From: Streptomyces cylindrosporus
GTDB taxonomy: Bacteria > Actinomycetota > Actinomycetes > Streptomycetales > Streptomycetaceae
Reading direction: 5' to 3'
NCBI RefSeq assembly: GCF_022698165.1
Contig: NZ_JALDAY010000005.1
Location: forward strand, 248,001-312,000
DNA: 64,000 nucleotides
The position numbers were made by a program, and so were the translations under genes. Shown here in pieces: positions 1-8,228 of this stretch. The stretch's first letter is position 1. Each line of letters starts with the position of its first letter. The notes beneath the pieces are model-generated. The model ran no database searches and was not told where the DNA came from. It worked only from the letters and a program-made list of their open reading frames with translations.

Positions 1-1
1 G

Positions 2-271
2 GGTGCGCGGCGGGTGTCGTTCGACCTGGAGGGCGAGATCGACGAGGCGCCTCTCCGGAACCTCCCCTTCCTCACCTCCATCACTGTGTCCAAAAGCGGC
101 TCCGCCGCGGGTTCGAGTCAGACCATCCGCATCCAGTCCACCGACGCCGACGCGACCGTGCACGCCCTCTACGGCCTCGGCGTCTACCCCCGCAACCTCG
201 AAGTCGCCGGGCTCGGCCTGGAGCAGGCCTTCGTCGCCATCACCGCCGCCGAGGAGGCCAGGCAGTCATGA
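2..271 (+). CDS. ABC transporter ATP-binding protein, C-terminal end only
   Basis: Only the last 89 residues lie in the window. The frame is open from base 2, so the Walker motifs and signature are upstream of it. The visible part is the C-terminal accessory region typical of ABC-2 drug/lantibiotic exporter ATPases, ending in a motif of the type LEQAFVAITA, which matches the usual 'LEDVFLALT' end of this family. The next gene, a membrane permease, starts 4 bases before this stop (ATGA overlap), so the two are translationally coupled. The assignment rests mainly on the neighbouring ABC-2 permease and the two-component pair downstream. The family is clear; the substrate cannot be told. Confidence 0.75.
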   Translation, partial: GARRVSFDLEGEIDEAPLRNLPFLTSITVSKSGSAAGSSQTIRIQSTDADATVHALYGLGVYPRNLEVAGLGLEQAFVAITAAEEARQS

Positions 272-999
272 ACAGTCTCATCAAGCTGGAACTCACCCGC
301 GCCCTGCGCAACCGCAAGTTTCTGTTCTTCTCGGTGATCTACCCGTCGGTGATCTTCCTGCTCGTCTCCAACCAGACGGGCAACGTCGACGGCAGCGGCC
401 TGAGCGTCGCCAAGTACGTCATGGTCTCCATGGCCTCCTTCGGCGCGCTGACCGCCGTCCTGATGGGCAACAGCGAGCGCATCGCCAAGGAGCGGGAGGG
501 CGGCTGGGTACGGCAGCTGCGGCTGACCACGCTGCCCGGACGCGGTTATGTCCTCGCCAAGACCGCGAGCGCGGCCGTGGTGAGCCTGCCGTCCATCGTG
601 GTCGTCTTCCTGGTCGCCGCCGCCGTGAAGGACGTACGACTGGACGCCTGGCAGTGGGTCGCCCTCACGGGCGCGATCTGGGCGGGCAGCTTCGTCTTCG
701 CCGCCCTCGGCGTCGCCATCGGCTACCTCGCCTCCGGGGACGCGGTCCGCCCGATCACGATGATCGTCTACTTCGGCCTGTCGATCCTCGGCGGCCTGTG
801 GATGCCGTCCTCGTCCTTCCCGTCCTGGCTGCAGGACATCGCCAAGTGGCTGCCCACGCACGCGTACGCTGCCCTCGGACGGGCCATCGAGCAGAGCCAG
901 GCCCCCCACGCCCAGGACATCGCCATCCTCGTCGCCTTCTTCCTGCTCTTCGCGGGCGGCGCGGCCTGGCTGTACCGGAAGGACACGCTGAAGGCGTGA
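268..999 (+). CDS. ABC-2 type transporter permease
   Basis: This 243-residue membrane protein forms the channel of an ABC exporter with the ATPase just upstream (ATGA overlap). It has about six hydrophobic segments: one near residues 17-33, others around 50-65, 100-120, 133-155, 165-185 and 215-235. The length and the loop before the last helices fit the ABC2_membrane family. The stop overlaps the GTG start of the sensor kinase gene, so exporter and two-component system form one four-gene unit. Such modules usually respond to and export a membrane-active compound; that role is inferred from context, not visible in the sequence. Confidence 0.85.
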   Translation: MNSLIKLELTRALRNRKFLFFSVIYPSVIFLLVSNQTGNVDGSGLSVAKYVMVSMASFGALTAVLMGNSERIAKEREGGWVRQLRLTTLPGRGYVLAKTASAAVVSLPSIVVVFLVAAAVKDVRLDAWQWVALTGAIWAGSFVFAALGVAIGYLASGDAVRPITMIVYFGLSILGGLWMPSSSFPSWLQDIAKWLPTHAYAALGRAIEQSQAPHAQDIAILVAFFLLFAGGAAWLYRKDTLKA

Positions 1000-2195
1000 G
1001 CACGATGACGGACGACACGCTGCCGAAGGACGTGCGGCCCGAGAACTCGATGCGGATCGGCCAGGCGCCCCGCACCATGAGCGAGGCGATGCGCAAGCTG
1101 ATCTGGATCGTGCCGTGGCTGGTCTTCCTCGGATCCCCGGTGAGCGACCTGACCACCGGCCACCACGCGACCACCGCGGTCGTGCTCGGCTGGGTGGCCC
1201 TGGTGACCTTCACGACCGTCTATCTGACGCTGGTGTTCCGGAACATGGGCCGGGCCCTGCCGGACCGGGCCGTCCTCGCCCTGGTCGTCCTGCTCGGCAC
1301 ACTCGCCGTCGTCCTGTGCCTCACCCTCGGCGACGCGTGGATCGGCCTGTTCGTGTACGTCTCCGTCACCTGCGGCGCCACCCTGCCGCTGCGGACGGCG
1401 TACTGGGCGATCGGGGCGAACGCCCTCGCGATGCTCCTGGTCGGCCTGCGGGTGGGCGGTGTCGACTGGAGCCTGCTGCTGATCGTGGTCCTCCTCGGCT
1501 TCGCGATGACGGGCGTCAAGCAACTGGTGCGTACGACCGTCGAGTTGCGCAAGGCGCGGGCGACGGTCGCCCAACTGGCCGCGAACGAGGAGCGGTTGCG
1601 GCTCGCCCGCGACCTGCACGACCTGCTCGGCCACTCCCTCTCCCTGATCACGCTCAAGAGCGAACTCGCGGGCCGGATGCTCCCCGACCACCCCGACAAG
1701 GCGGCCCAGCAGGTCGCCGACATCGAACAGGTCAGCCGCCAGGCCCTGGTCGACGTCCGCGAGGCCGTCACCGGCTACCGGCGCCCCCGGCTGTCCGCCG
1801 AACTCGCGGGTGCGCAGGTCGCGTTGACGGCTGCCCAGGTCGTCGCCGAGGTGCCCGTGGAGCCCGACCTCACGGGCGTCCCGGACGAGAGCGAGGCCGC
1901 CCTCGCGTGGGCGCTGCGGGAGGCCGTCACCAACGTCGTGCGGCACAGCGGGGCCAGCCGCTGCACGGTGGAGCTGCTCACCCGGCAGACCCTCGACGGA
2001 CGGGTCCTGGAACTCACCGTCGAGGACAACGGCTCGGGCGGCTCGGGCAAGGCCCCCGGCAACGGTCTGACCGGTCTGACCGAGCGCCTGGAGAAGGCCG
2101 GCGGCGCACTGGACGCGGGCCGCCTCAAGCACGGCTTCCGCCTGGTCGCCCGCGTCCCCGTGGACGCGTCGGCCACCGTAGGATCCGGGGCATGA
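996..2195 (+). CDS. Sensor histidine kinase, DesK/NarX-like (HisKA_3)
   Basis: This is a 399-residue membrane sensor kinase. The first ~165 residues carry about five hydrophobic helices with no large extracellular domain, which suggests sensing within the membrane. A short coiled segment leads to the HisKA_3 motif with the phospho-acceptor His208 in RDLHDLLGHSLS. The HATPase domain follows, with an N box near residue 309 (EAVTNVVRHSG) and a G1 box near 343 (VEDNGSGG). I chose GTG 996, which overlaps the permease stop in a GTGA; ATG 1005 is an alternative. The stop overlaps the regulator's ATG. This architecture is that of DesK-like kinases. Confidence 0.92.
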   Translation: MSTMTDDTLPKDVRPENSMRIGQAPRTMSEAMRKLIWIVPWLVFLGSPVSDLTTGHHATTAVVLGWVALVTFTTVYLTLVFRNMGRALPDRAVLALVVLLGTLAVVLCLTLGDAWIGLFVYVSVTCGATLPLRTAYWAIGANALAMLLVGLRVGGVDWSLLLIVVLLGFAMTGVKQLVRTTVELRKARATVAQLAANEERLRLARDLHDLLGHSLSLITLKSELAGRMLPDHPDKAAQQVADIEQVSRQALVDVREAVTGYRRPRLSAELAGAQVALTAAQVVAEVPVEPDLTGVPDESEAALAWALREAVTNVVRHSGASRCTVELLTRQTLDGRVLELTVEDNGSGGSGKAPGNGLTGLTERLEKAGGALDAGRLKHGFRLVARVPVDASATVGSGA

Positions 2196-2806
2196 GCCCT
2201 ACGATCAAGGTGCTGCTCGCCGAGGACCAGTCCATGGTCCGCGAGGCGCTGGCCGCGCTGCTCGGCCTGGAGGACGACATCGAGGTCGTCGCCCAAGTGG
2301 CGCGCGGCGACGAGGTGTTGACCGCGGCCCGGGAGCACGCCGTGGACGTGGCCCTCCTCGACATCGAGATGCCGGGCTGCACGGGCATCGAGGCGGCGGC
2401 CCAGGTCCACAAGGCCCTCCCGGCGGTGAAGCTGGTCGTCCTCACCACCTTCGGCCGCCCCGGCTACCTCCGCAGCGCCATGGAGGCGGGCGCCGACGCC
2501 TTCCTGGTCAAGGACGCCCCGGCGGCCCAGCTGGCTCAAGCCGTACGCAAGGTACTGGCGGGCGAACGCGTGATCGACCCGACCCTGGCTGCGGCGGCCC
2601 TGGCGGAGGGAGCCAACCCCCTGACGGACCGCGAGCGGGAAGTCCTGCGCGCGGCGGCCGACGGCTCCACCAACGCCGAGCTCGCGGCGGCCCTGCACCT
2701 CTCCCAGGGCACGGTCCGCAACTACCTCTCCACGGCGATCCAGAAACTGGCGGTCCGCAACAGGGCGGAAGCGGTACGGATCGCACGGGAGAAGGGCTGG
2801 CTCTGA
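2192..2806 (+). CDS. NarL/LuxR-family response regulator
   Basis: This 204-residue cytoplasmic response regulator is the partner of the kinase encoded just upstream (ATGA overlap). The receiver domain spans residues 5-120, with the acidic pair near Glu11/Asp12, the phospho-acceptor Asp57 in LLDIEMPG and the conserved Lys in FLVKD near 107. A LuxR-type helix-turn-helix (LTDREREVLRAAADG then NAELAAALHLSQGTVRNY) covers about residues 138-195. It most likely controls the preceding exporter genes, as is usual for ABC/two-component modules. The gene ends 15 bases before the convergent SirB1-family gene. Confidence 0.93.
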   Translation: MSPTIKVLLAEDQSMVREALAALLGLEDDIEVVAQVARGDEVLTAAREHAVDVALLDIEMPGCTGIEAAAQVHKALPAVKLVVLTTFGRPGYLRSAMEAGADAFLVKDAPAAQLAQAVRKVLAGERVIDPTLAAAALAEGANPLTDREREVLRAAADGSTNAELAAALHLSQGTVRNYLSTAIQKLAVRNRAEAVRIAREKGWL

Positions 2807-2821
2807 GGCGCGCCCGCGTGC

Positions 2822-3694
2822 CTAGTTGAGCATCGCCCGAGCCGAGTCGGCCTGCCTCCGCACCCGTTCCGCCGCCGGTTCGTCCACCGCGGCCACCACC
2901 TCGGCGTACGCGTCGAGTTCGGCGGCCCCGGTGAGGAAGTCACCGCGCTGGACCAGCAGTTGGGCCCGCTCGTACCGCAGCCGCGCCGGATGCGACGGCA
3001 GGAGCAGCGACAGCTCCACCGCCCACAGCCCGACATCCGACCGCTCCGGCCGGGCCGCGGCCCACGCGCGGACGTTGTTGAGGATCCGCAGCACCACGTC
3101 CAGGGGGTCCGCCGGGCTCAGCATCGACGGATGCAGCGGTGTCCCGGTCGCGCCCGCGACCAGCATTTCCGCGTCGCCGCCGCTGAGCACCCGCCCGCCG
3201 TCGAAGGGGTCGGCGAGCACCTGCTGCTCCTGCGGGCCGAAGCCGACGACGAAGTGCCCGGGCAGCGCGACGCCGTACACCGGCGCGCCCGCCCGGCGCG
3301 CGACCTCCATCCACACCACCGACAGCAGGATCGGCAGCCCGCGCCGCCGGCGCAGCACCTCGTGCAGCAGGGACGACTCCAGGCGCTGGTAGTCGGCGGG
3401 GGAGCCGCGGAAGCCCTCGCGGGCGCCCAGGAGGTGGTGCAGTGCCGTCGCCCAGGACATCGGGCCGCCGGGCCGGAAGGGGACCAGGCCCGCCAGCCGG
3501 TCCAGCTCCATCTGGGCCGCGTCGATGCCTGGTTCGTCCAGCCCGCCGTCCGCTTCCGCGCCCAGCAGCAGACAGAGCAGGGACAGGTCGGGCCGCTCTC
3601 CGCGCGCTTCCTCGGCGAACCGGCGGCGCAGTTCCGCGGAGCGCTCGGGGGACGGGGGATTCGGGGGACGCATAGCTGGGTCGTGCCCTTTCAC
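2822..3694 (-). CDS. SirB1-family (transglutaminase-like/TPR) protein
   Basis: This 290-residue soluble protein belongs to the SirB1/transglutaminase-like superfamily. The central region (about residues 95-165) contains the family pattern: an RRRGLPILLSVVW segment, then AGAPVYGVALPGHFVVG and FADPFDGG-like text (VLADPFDGGRVL). The classic transglutaminase Cys is not obvious, as in many SirB1 members. The C-terminal ~90 residues look helical and TPR-like. I used GTG 3694; ATG 3673 (seven codons in) is possible. It lies 9 bases after the upstream GNAT gene on the same strand, so the two are probably co-transcribed. The biochemical role of the family is not well defined. Confidence 0.8.
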   Translation of the reverse strand: MKGHDPAMRPPNPPSPERSAELRRRFAEEARGERPDLSLLCLLLGAEADGGLDEPGIDAAQMELDRLAGLVPFRPGGPMSWATALHHLLGAREGFRGSPADYQRLESSLLHEVLRRRRGLPILLSVVWMEVARRAGAPVYGVALPGHFVVGFGPQEQQVLADPFDGGRVLSGGDAEMLVAGATGTPLHPSMLSPADPLDVVLRILNNVRAWAAARPERSDVGLWAVELSLLLPSHPARLRYERAQLLVQRGDFLTGAAELDAYAEVVAAVDEPAAERVRRQADSARAMLN

Positions 3695-3703
3695 GGCGAT
3701 CCG

Positions 3704-4741
3704 TTACCGGCCGTCGCCGGGAGCCGCCGGTTCCCGGTAGTGGTGGTACGCGTGGTGCGCGCCGAAGCCCATCCCGGCGTACAGGGCCCGTGCGCCCGCG
3801 TTCTCCTCCTCGACCTGAAGCCACGCCGCCGAGGCGCCCTCCTCCAGGGCCCGCCCGGCCAGCGCCGCCATCACGGTGGTGGCCAGCCCCTGCCGCCGCA
3901 GCGCCGGATCCACCTCCACGGCCGCGAAGGACGCCCAGCGCCCGTCCACGACACACCGCCCGATCGCGGCGGGCCCGTCCGCCCCCGGAACGCTCGCGAA
4001 CCACACCGACGGCCCGCTCCCCAGCACCCGCAACGCCACCTCGCTCACCCCCTTGCGCTGATACCGCGACAGCCATGCCTCATCGGCCTCCCGGGACAGC
4101 ACGACCTTCTCCGCCGCCACCCGGTCCGCGACCGGCGCGAGCGCGCCGACCCACAGCTCGGCCGTCACCTCACGCACCCACCCACGCCGCTCCAGCTCCG
4201 CGCACAGCAACTCCTGCGTACCTTCGGCCCCGGTCGCGGTCTGGACGTACGCGGGCAGGCCTCGGTCGCCGTACCACCGTCGTACGACATCCAGGGCCTC
4301 GTCGAGCGGTATGCCGGGGTCGCCGAGCGGAAGCACCGAGTTGGCGCGCCGGGTGAAGCCGGCGGCCGCCCGCAGCTCCCACTCGCCGAGCCGCTCGCTC
4401 TCCACCGGCCGCCACGCGCGCGAGGCGACGCGCGCGAGTTCCTCGTACGACGCGGCGGGCCCCCGGCGGCGCGCCGGCGCGGCCGGCACGACCTTCCCCG
4501 CGACCAGCGAGGATTCCGGGATACGGACACTCTCGCCGCTCTTCCGTGTGATCAGCAGCACACCGTCGTTCCAGGATGTGAGAACACCCACCGTGTCGGT
4601 GAACTTCTCTTCCGTGACTCCGGGTTCGCATCGGCGCCGTACGGAGACTCGTTTACCCACGTCAGCAGCGGTGATACGGACCTCGAGTCGTCCGCCGGCC
4701 GAGATTTCCACAGGTCTGTTCACCCCTCCTGTTCGGATCAT
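3704..4741 (-). CDS. GNAT acetyltransferase, CG3035/Rv0428c-like
   Basis: This 345-residue two-part protein has a small beta-rich N-terminal domain (about residues 10-85, with alternating short strands around VGVLTSWNDGVLLITRKSG) followed by a GNAT fold. The acetyl-CoA-binding motif RRQGLATTVMAAL is near residue 295, preceded by the strand FAAVEVDPA and followed by WLQVEEENAGARALYAGMGF, which is standard GNAT motif B. The same N-terminal-plus-GNAT layout is known for the CG3035/Rv0428c acetyltransferases. ATG 4741 was chosen; a GGAGG-like stretch just downstream would also allow GTG 4723 or 4711. It diverges from the ferredoxin gene. The substrate is unknown. Confidence 0.82.
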   Translation of the reverse strand: MIRTGGVNRPVEISAGGRLEVRITAADVGKRVSVRRRCEPGVTEEKFTDTVGVLTSWNDGVLLITRKSGESVRIPESSLVAGKVVPAAPARRRGPAASYEELARVASRAWRPVESERLGEWELRAAAGFTRRANSVLPLGDPGIPLDEALDVVRRWYGDRGLPAYVQTATGAEGTQELLCAELERRGWVREVTAELWVGALAPVADRVAAEKVVLSREADEAWLSRYQRKGVSEVALRVLGSGPSVWFASVPGADGPAAIGRCVVDGRWASFAAVEVDPALRRQGLATTVMAALAGRALEEGASAAWLQVEEENAGARALYAGMGFGAHHAYHHYREPAAPGDGR

Positions 4742-4852
4742 GCCCAAGAACGGAGATACTAGGGGCGGGCATCGACGACGCCGCGCTCCCGCGCGCCAGG
4801 CGGCGGAGCCTACGACAGGCCCGCCAGCGCCCTATCGAGGAGGAACGACAGC

Positions 4853-5170
4853 GTGACCTACGTCATCGCGCAGCCTTGTGTCGACGTCAAGGACAAGGCG
4901 TGCATCGAGGAGTGCCCGGTCGACTGCATCTACGAGGGCTCCCGGTCCTTGTACATCCACCCGGACGAATGCGTCGACTGTGGGGCCTGTGAGCCGGTCT
5001 GCCCGGTGGAGGCCATCTTCTACGAGGACGACACCCCGGAGGAGTGGAAGGACTACTACAAGGCGAACGTCGAGTTCTTCGACGAGCTCGGCTCCCCGGG
5101 CGGCGCAAGCAAGCTGGGTCTGATCGAGCGGGACCACCCCTTCATCGCCGCGCTGCCGCCGCAGGCGTAG
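4853..5170 (+). CDS. fdxA: 7Fe ferredoxin
   Basis: This 105-residue soluble electron carrier has two cluster-binding motifs. The first is Cys9-x7-Cys17-x3-Cys21-Pro, which binds a [3Fe-4S] cluster in this family. The second is the classic CxxCxxCxxxCP (CVDCGACEPVCP), a [4Fe-4S] site. The conserved C-terminal half (PEEWKDYYKANVEFF) is typical of actinobacterial FdxA/FdxC. The GTG start has a strong GGAGGAA ribosome-binding site. A large 19-bp inverted repeat follows the stop. The position directly upstream of dapC is conserved in mycobacteria (Rv1177-Rv1178). Confidence 0.96.
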   Translation: MTYVIAQPCVDVKDKACIEECPVDCIYEGSRSLYIHPDECVDCGACEPVCPVEAIFYEDDTPEEWKDYYKANVEFFDELGSPGGASKLGLIERDHPFIAALPPQA

Positions 5171-5195
5171 GCGCAAGCGGCCCGCATCCTCGTGC

Positions 5196-5249
5196 CGCCT
5201 CGGTCCCGTACGGCCCGATCACCCCTGATCGCCGTACGGGACCGAGGCG
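5196..5249 (+). terminator. Terminator after the ferredoxin gene
   Basis: A perfect 19-bp inverted repeat (5196-5214 with 5231-5249), with a further GATC/GATC pairing in the loop, is followed by TTTG. It sits 25 bases after the ferredoxin stop and 33 bases before the dapC start. It should end the ferredoxin transcript and separate it from dapC. Confidence 0.85.
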
Positions 5250-5282
5250 TTTGCCGTACGACCCGAAAGTGAGCATCAGCCC

Positions 5283-6374
5283 GTGTCCGCAGTCTCCGAC
5301 CGCCTCCCGACCTTCCCCTGGGACAAGCTGGAGCCGTACAAGAGGACGGCCGCCGCGCACCCGGACGGCATCGTCGACCTGTCCGTCGGCACCCCGGTCG
5401 ACCCGGTTCCCGACCTGATCCAGAAGGCCCTGATCGACGCGGCGGACTCCCCGGGCTACCCGACGGTCTGGGGCACACCGGCGCTGCGCGACGCGATCAC
5501 GGGCTGGGTCGAGCGCAGGCTCGGCGCGCGCGAGGTCACCCACCGGCACGTCCTGCCGATCGTCGGCTCCAAGGAACTCGTCGCCTGGCTCCCGACCCAG
5601 CTGGGCCTCGGTCCCGGTGACAGGGTGGCGTACCCGCGCCTGGCCTACCCGACGTACGAGGTGGGCGCCCGGCTGGCCCGAGCGGACCACGAGGCGTACG
5701 ACGACCCGACTGCCCTGGACCCGGCGGGCCTGAAGCTCCTCTGGCTCAACTCGCCCTCCAACCCCACCGGCAAGGTCCTCTCGAAGGCAGAGCTGACCCG
5801 CGTCGTGGCCTGGGCCCGCGAGCACGGCGTCCTGGTCTTCTCCGACGAGTGCTACCTCGAACTGGGCTGGGAGGCCGACCCGGTCTCGGTCCTGCACCCG
5901 GACGTGAACGGCGGCTCGTACGAGGGCATCGTCTCGGTCCACTCCCTCTCCAAGCGCTCGAACCTGGCCGGCTACCGGGCGGCCTTCCTGGCGGGCGACC
6001 CCGCGGTCCTGGCCCCCCTCCTGGAGATCCGCAAGCACGGCGGCATGATGACGTCGGCACCGACGCAGGCGGCGGTGGTGGCGGCCCTGGGCGACGACGC
6101 CCACGTGCAGGAACAGCGCGCCCGCTACGCCGCCCGCCGCACCGCCCTCCGCGAGGCGCTGATCTCCCACGGCTTCCGCATCGAACACAGCGAGGCGAGC
6201 CTGTACCTGTGGGCGACCAGGGACGAGTCCTGCTGGACCACGGTGGCCCACCTGGCCGACCGAGGCATCCTGGTCGCGCCGGGCGACTTCTACGGCGAGG
6301 CGGGCAGGAACTTCGTACGAGTGGCGTTGACGGCGACGGACGAGCGTGTGCGGGCGGCTGTCGGGCGTTTGTAG
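5283..6374 (+). CDS. dapC: Succinyldiaminopimelate transaminase
   Basis: This 363-residue class I/II PLP aminotransferase makes N-succinyl-LL-2,6-diaminopimelate from the keto acid and glutamate, a step of the succinylase route to DAP/lysine. The PLP-binding Lys224 sits in SLSKRSNLAGYR. Upstream are the class signatures LNSPSNPTGKVL and FSDECYLEL, and the arginine of NFVRVAL near the C-terminus binds the substrate carboxylate. Pairing with dapE 1.9 kb downstream and with the upstream ferredoxin supports the DapC assignment over other aminotransferases. The GTG start is preceded by a weak ribosome-binding site. The gene is followed by a strong hairpin. Confidence 0.93.
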   Translation: MSAVSDRLPTFPWDKLEPYKRTAAAHPDGIVDLSVGTPVDPVPDLIQKALIDAADSPGYPTVWGTPALRDAITGWVERRLGAREVTHRHVLPIVGSKELVAWLPTQLGLGPGDRVAYPRLAYPTYEVGARLARADHEAYDDPTALDPAGLKLLWLNSPSNPTGKVLSKAELTRVVAWAREHGVLVFSDECYLELGWEADPVSVLHPDVNGGSYEGIVSVHSLSKRSNLAGYRAAFLAGDPAVLAPLLEIRKHGGMMTSAPTQAAVVAALGDDAHVQEQRARYAARRTALREALISHGFRIEHSEASLYLWATRDESCWTTVAHLADRGILVAPGDFYGEAGRNFVRVALTATDERVRAAVGRL

Positions 6375-6388
6375 TCGCAGGCATGTGT

Positions 6389-6428
6389 GAAGGCGGGCCC
6401 GGGATCGGTGGATCCCGGGCCCGCCTTC
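6389..6428. terminator. Bidirectional terminator, dapC / secreted protein
   Basis: A perfect 18-bp stem (6389-6406 with 6411-6428) with a four-base loop lies between the convergent dapC and the small secreted-protein gene. It is symmetric enough to serve both strands; no long T-run follows, as is usual in Streptomyces. Confidence 0.85.
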
Positions 6429-6440
6429 GTACGAGGGTGC

Positions 6441-6893
6441 TCAGCCGCCGAGCGGCAGTCCCTTAACCGGCAGCGAGGGCGCGGCCGGCAGGCCGCCCTT
6501 GGTCAGCGAGTCCGTCGGCAGGCCGCCCTTCGTCGCGGTCTGGGCCGTGTCACCGACGATCCCACCGGCGGACCCGGCCGCCTCCCCCGCGGCCTTCTGC
6601 GCCGCCGGCGTCGCCTTCTTCACGGCCTTGCCGCCGGTCTTGCCCGCGGCCGGCACCGCCTTCTCGACCGTCTTGCCGCCGGTGCTGCCCGCGAGGCCCG
6701 TGACGTTCTGGGCCGCGCCGTCGACGGTGTTGCCGACGTTCGCCCCGTCCAGGGCGGTCAGGCCGCCGAGGTTCGGGGTGGCGGGGAGCTGGGGGGCCGC
6801 GCTCGCGGAGCCGGCCGCACCGACCCCGGCGGCCGCTCCCGCTGCGACGAGCAGCGCGGCACGGGCGATCCGACGGGTCAGAGGGAGGGACAT
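6441..6893 (-). CDS. Small secreted low-complexity protein
   Basis: This 150-residue protein has a clear Sec signal peptide: basic MSLPLTRR, a hydrophobic core and an Ala-rich cleavage region ending near ASA-AP at residue 33. The mature part is low-complexity Ala/Gly/Lys/Thr-rich, with repeated GGK and GGLPT/KGLP motifs and no cysteines. I do not recognise a catalytic domain. It has a good ribosome-binding site (CAGGAGCATC) before the ATG. About 286 bp of relatively AT-richer DNA separate it from the next gene and should hold its promoter. A surface or cell-wall role is possible but is not shown by the sequence. Confidence 0.75.
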   Translation of the reverse strand: MSLPLTRRIARAALLVAAGAAAGVGAAGSASAAPQLPATPNLGGLTALDGANVGNTVDGAAQNVTGLAGSTGGKTVEKAVPAAGKTGGKAVKKATPAAQKAAGEAAGSAGGIVGDTAQTATKGGLPTDSLTKGGLPAAPSLPVKGLPLGG

Positions 6894-7179
6894 GATGCTC
6901 CTGTTGGTCGACTGGATGTTGATCGTCCGGGCTCGGACGCAGTGACTACCGCTCGAACCCCCGCGAAGGTTGCGGCGGCGAAACGTAAAGAGTTGGCAAT
7001 GCGTCGCATAATCGGCTGCGGATAAAAACGGGCAAACTGTGCCCGATCCGAAAGTGTGCCGAATCCCCGCAGCCCTTTGTTCTCAAGGGTTTTGACGGAT
7101 ACGAGGGTGATGGCGCGAAAACCTGCGCACCCAGCGGCGCCGACGCCACCGCGCTGACCCGGACGGGTGAAGCCCCGTA

Positions 7180-8142
7180 CTACTGCCCGGTGACGATTCG
7201 GACCGAGCTCGCCTGCGAACGGGCCGTGCGCCACTGGCTGTCGGTGTTGCCGGCGGTCCACTCCCGCCCGCCGAAGGAGACCCGCTCGATGTGCAGGGCG
7301 GTGGCGTTGGCCACGGCCCAGTGCGCCAGCTGCCAGCCGCGTTCGCGGACCGTACGCCCCTTGGCAGGGCTGCTGCCGGCGGCGACGGGCAGCGTGACGG
7401 TCCGCCCGGAGGCCTCGGTGCTCGCGGTCGGCGAGGGGGAGGCCGTCGACGCGCGCTTCCGGCTCACCTCGGCCCCGGCCGGCTGGAGCACGTCGCGCCC
7501 GAAGTCCCGTACCAGCGCGGCCCGTACGGCGTCCGGCCCCGCCGCCTGGACCGTCGTCGCGTCCGGCCGGCCCTGGCAGGTCAGCGTGGCGGGGGAGTCC
7601 CCGGTGAGCGCGGCGGCGAGCAGCGAGGCGTCCGGCTCGTGCTTGGCGTAGGCCTCCGGATAGCCGCTGCGCTGCACGCGCTGCGCGGCGACGGTGAGCG
7701 GGAGCTTCTGGTAGTCGTGCACCTTGGCCAGGTGCTCGTAGAAGACGCCGGCCGCGTACGTCGGGTCCAGGATCTGCTTCTCGGTGCCCCAGCCCTGCGA
7801 GGGCCGCTGCTGGAACAGGCCGAGCGAATCCCGGTCGCCGTGCTGGATGTTGCGCAGCCCCGACTCCTGGATGGAGGTCGCCAGGGCGATCGCCACGGCC
7901 CGCTCGGGCATCCCGCGCCCGGTGCCGACGGCGGCGATCGTCGCCGCGTTCACCGCCTGCTCCGGCGTGAACTCGTACGCCTTCCCGTCCCCCGTGCCCG
8001 AGACCACCTTGCAGCCCGGTCGGTTGCCCCCGGTGACGTACTGGACCACGAGGTAGCCCGCGAGGGCGAGCAGGACAACGAAGGCCGCCCCGATCCGGAA
8101 GAGGCGGCCGCGGAGCTTGAGGGTGGGTGACGGCTCTGGCAC
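7180..8142 (-). CDS. Membrane-anchored SLT/lysozyme-like protein
   Basis: This 320-residue protein has an N-terminal signal anchor (about residues 14-36) and an extracytoplasmic domain. The segment IALATSIQESGLRNI, then GDRDSLGLFQQRPSQGWG, is the soluble-lytic-transglycosylase-like pattern, with the glutamate of QESGL in the usual catalytic position and GLFQQRP as the conserved floor of the fold. Many Streptomyces relatives carry the uninformative name 'heavy metal transporter', for which nothing is seen here. A Ser/Thr/Ala-rich linker and a C-terminal beta-rich ~75-residue domain follow. GTG 8142 was chosen because it begins just before the anchor. It is divergent from dapE. A role in peptidoglycan binding or cleavage is inferred. 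Confidence 0.78.
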   Translation of the reverse strand: MPEPSPTLKLRGRLFRIGAAFVVLLALAGYLVVQYVTGGNRPGCKVVSGTGDGKAYEFTPEQAVNAATIAAVGTGRGMPERAVAIALATSIQESGLRNIQHGDRDSLGLFQQRPSQGWGTEKQILDPTYAAGVFYEHLAKVHDYQKLPLTVAAQRVQRSGYPEAYAKHEPDASLLAAALTGDSPATLTCQGRPDATTVQAAGPDAVRAALVRDFGRDVLQPAGAEVSRKRASTASPSPTASTEASGRTVTLPVAAGSSPAKGRTVRERGWQLAHWAVANATALHIERVSFGGREWTAGNTDSQWRTARSQASSVRIVTGQ

Positions 8143-8214
8143 GCCGTACAAGGTAGCGGAGCGCGCTGTGGCTCCTGCTACGGGTGTGGACAACTGATGA
8201 AGACCCTGGCGCGT

Positions 8215-8228
8215 TAGGGTCGACGGCA
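8215..8228 (+). promoter_or_regulatory. -10 box placed for a leaderless dapE transcript
   Basis: TAGGGT (8215-8220) ends 7 bases before the dapE ATG, and there is no ribosome-binding site. Transcription would start at or next to the A of the ATG. The -35 region is weak. Confidence 0.5.

Noticed and set aside
105..125. GGTTCGAGTC, resembling a tRNA T-loop
   Set aside because: It lies in the coding frame of the ABC ATPase, and no acceptor or anticodon stems fold around it.
7180..8142. 'Heavy metal transporter', a name in use for relatives
   Set aside because: One membrane anchor and an SLT-like domain; no transporter or metal-binding features.
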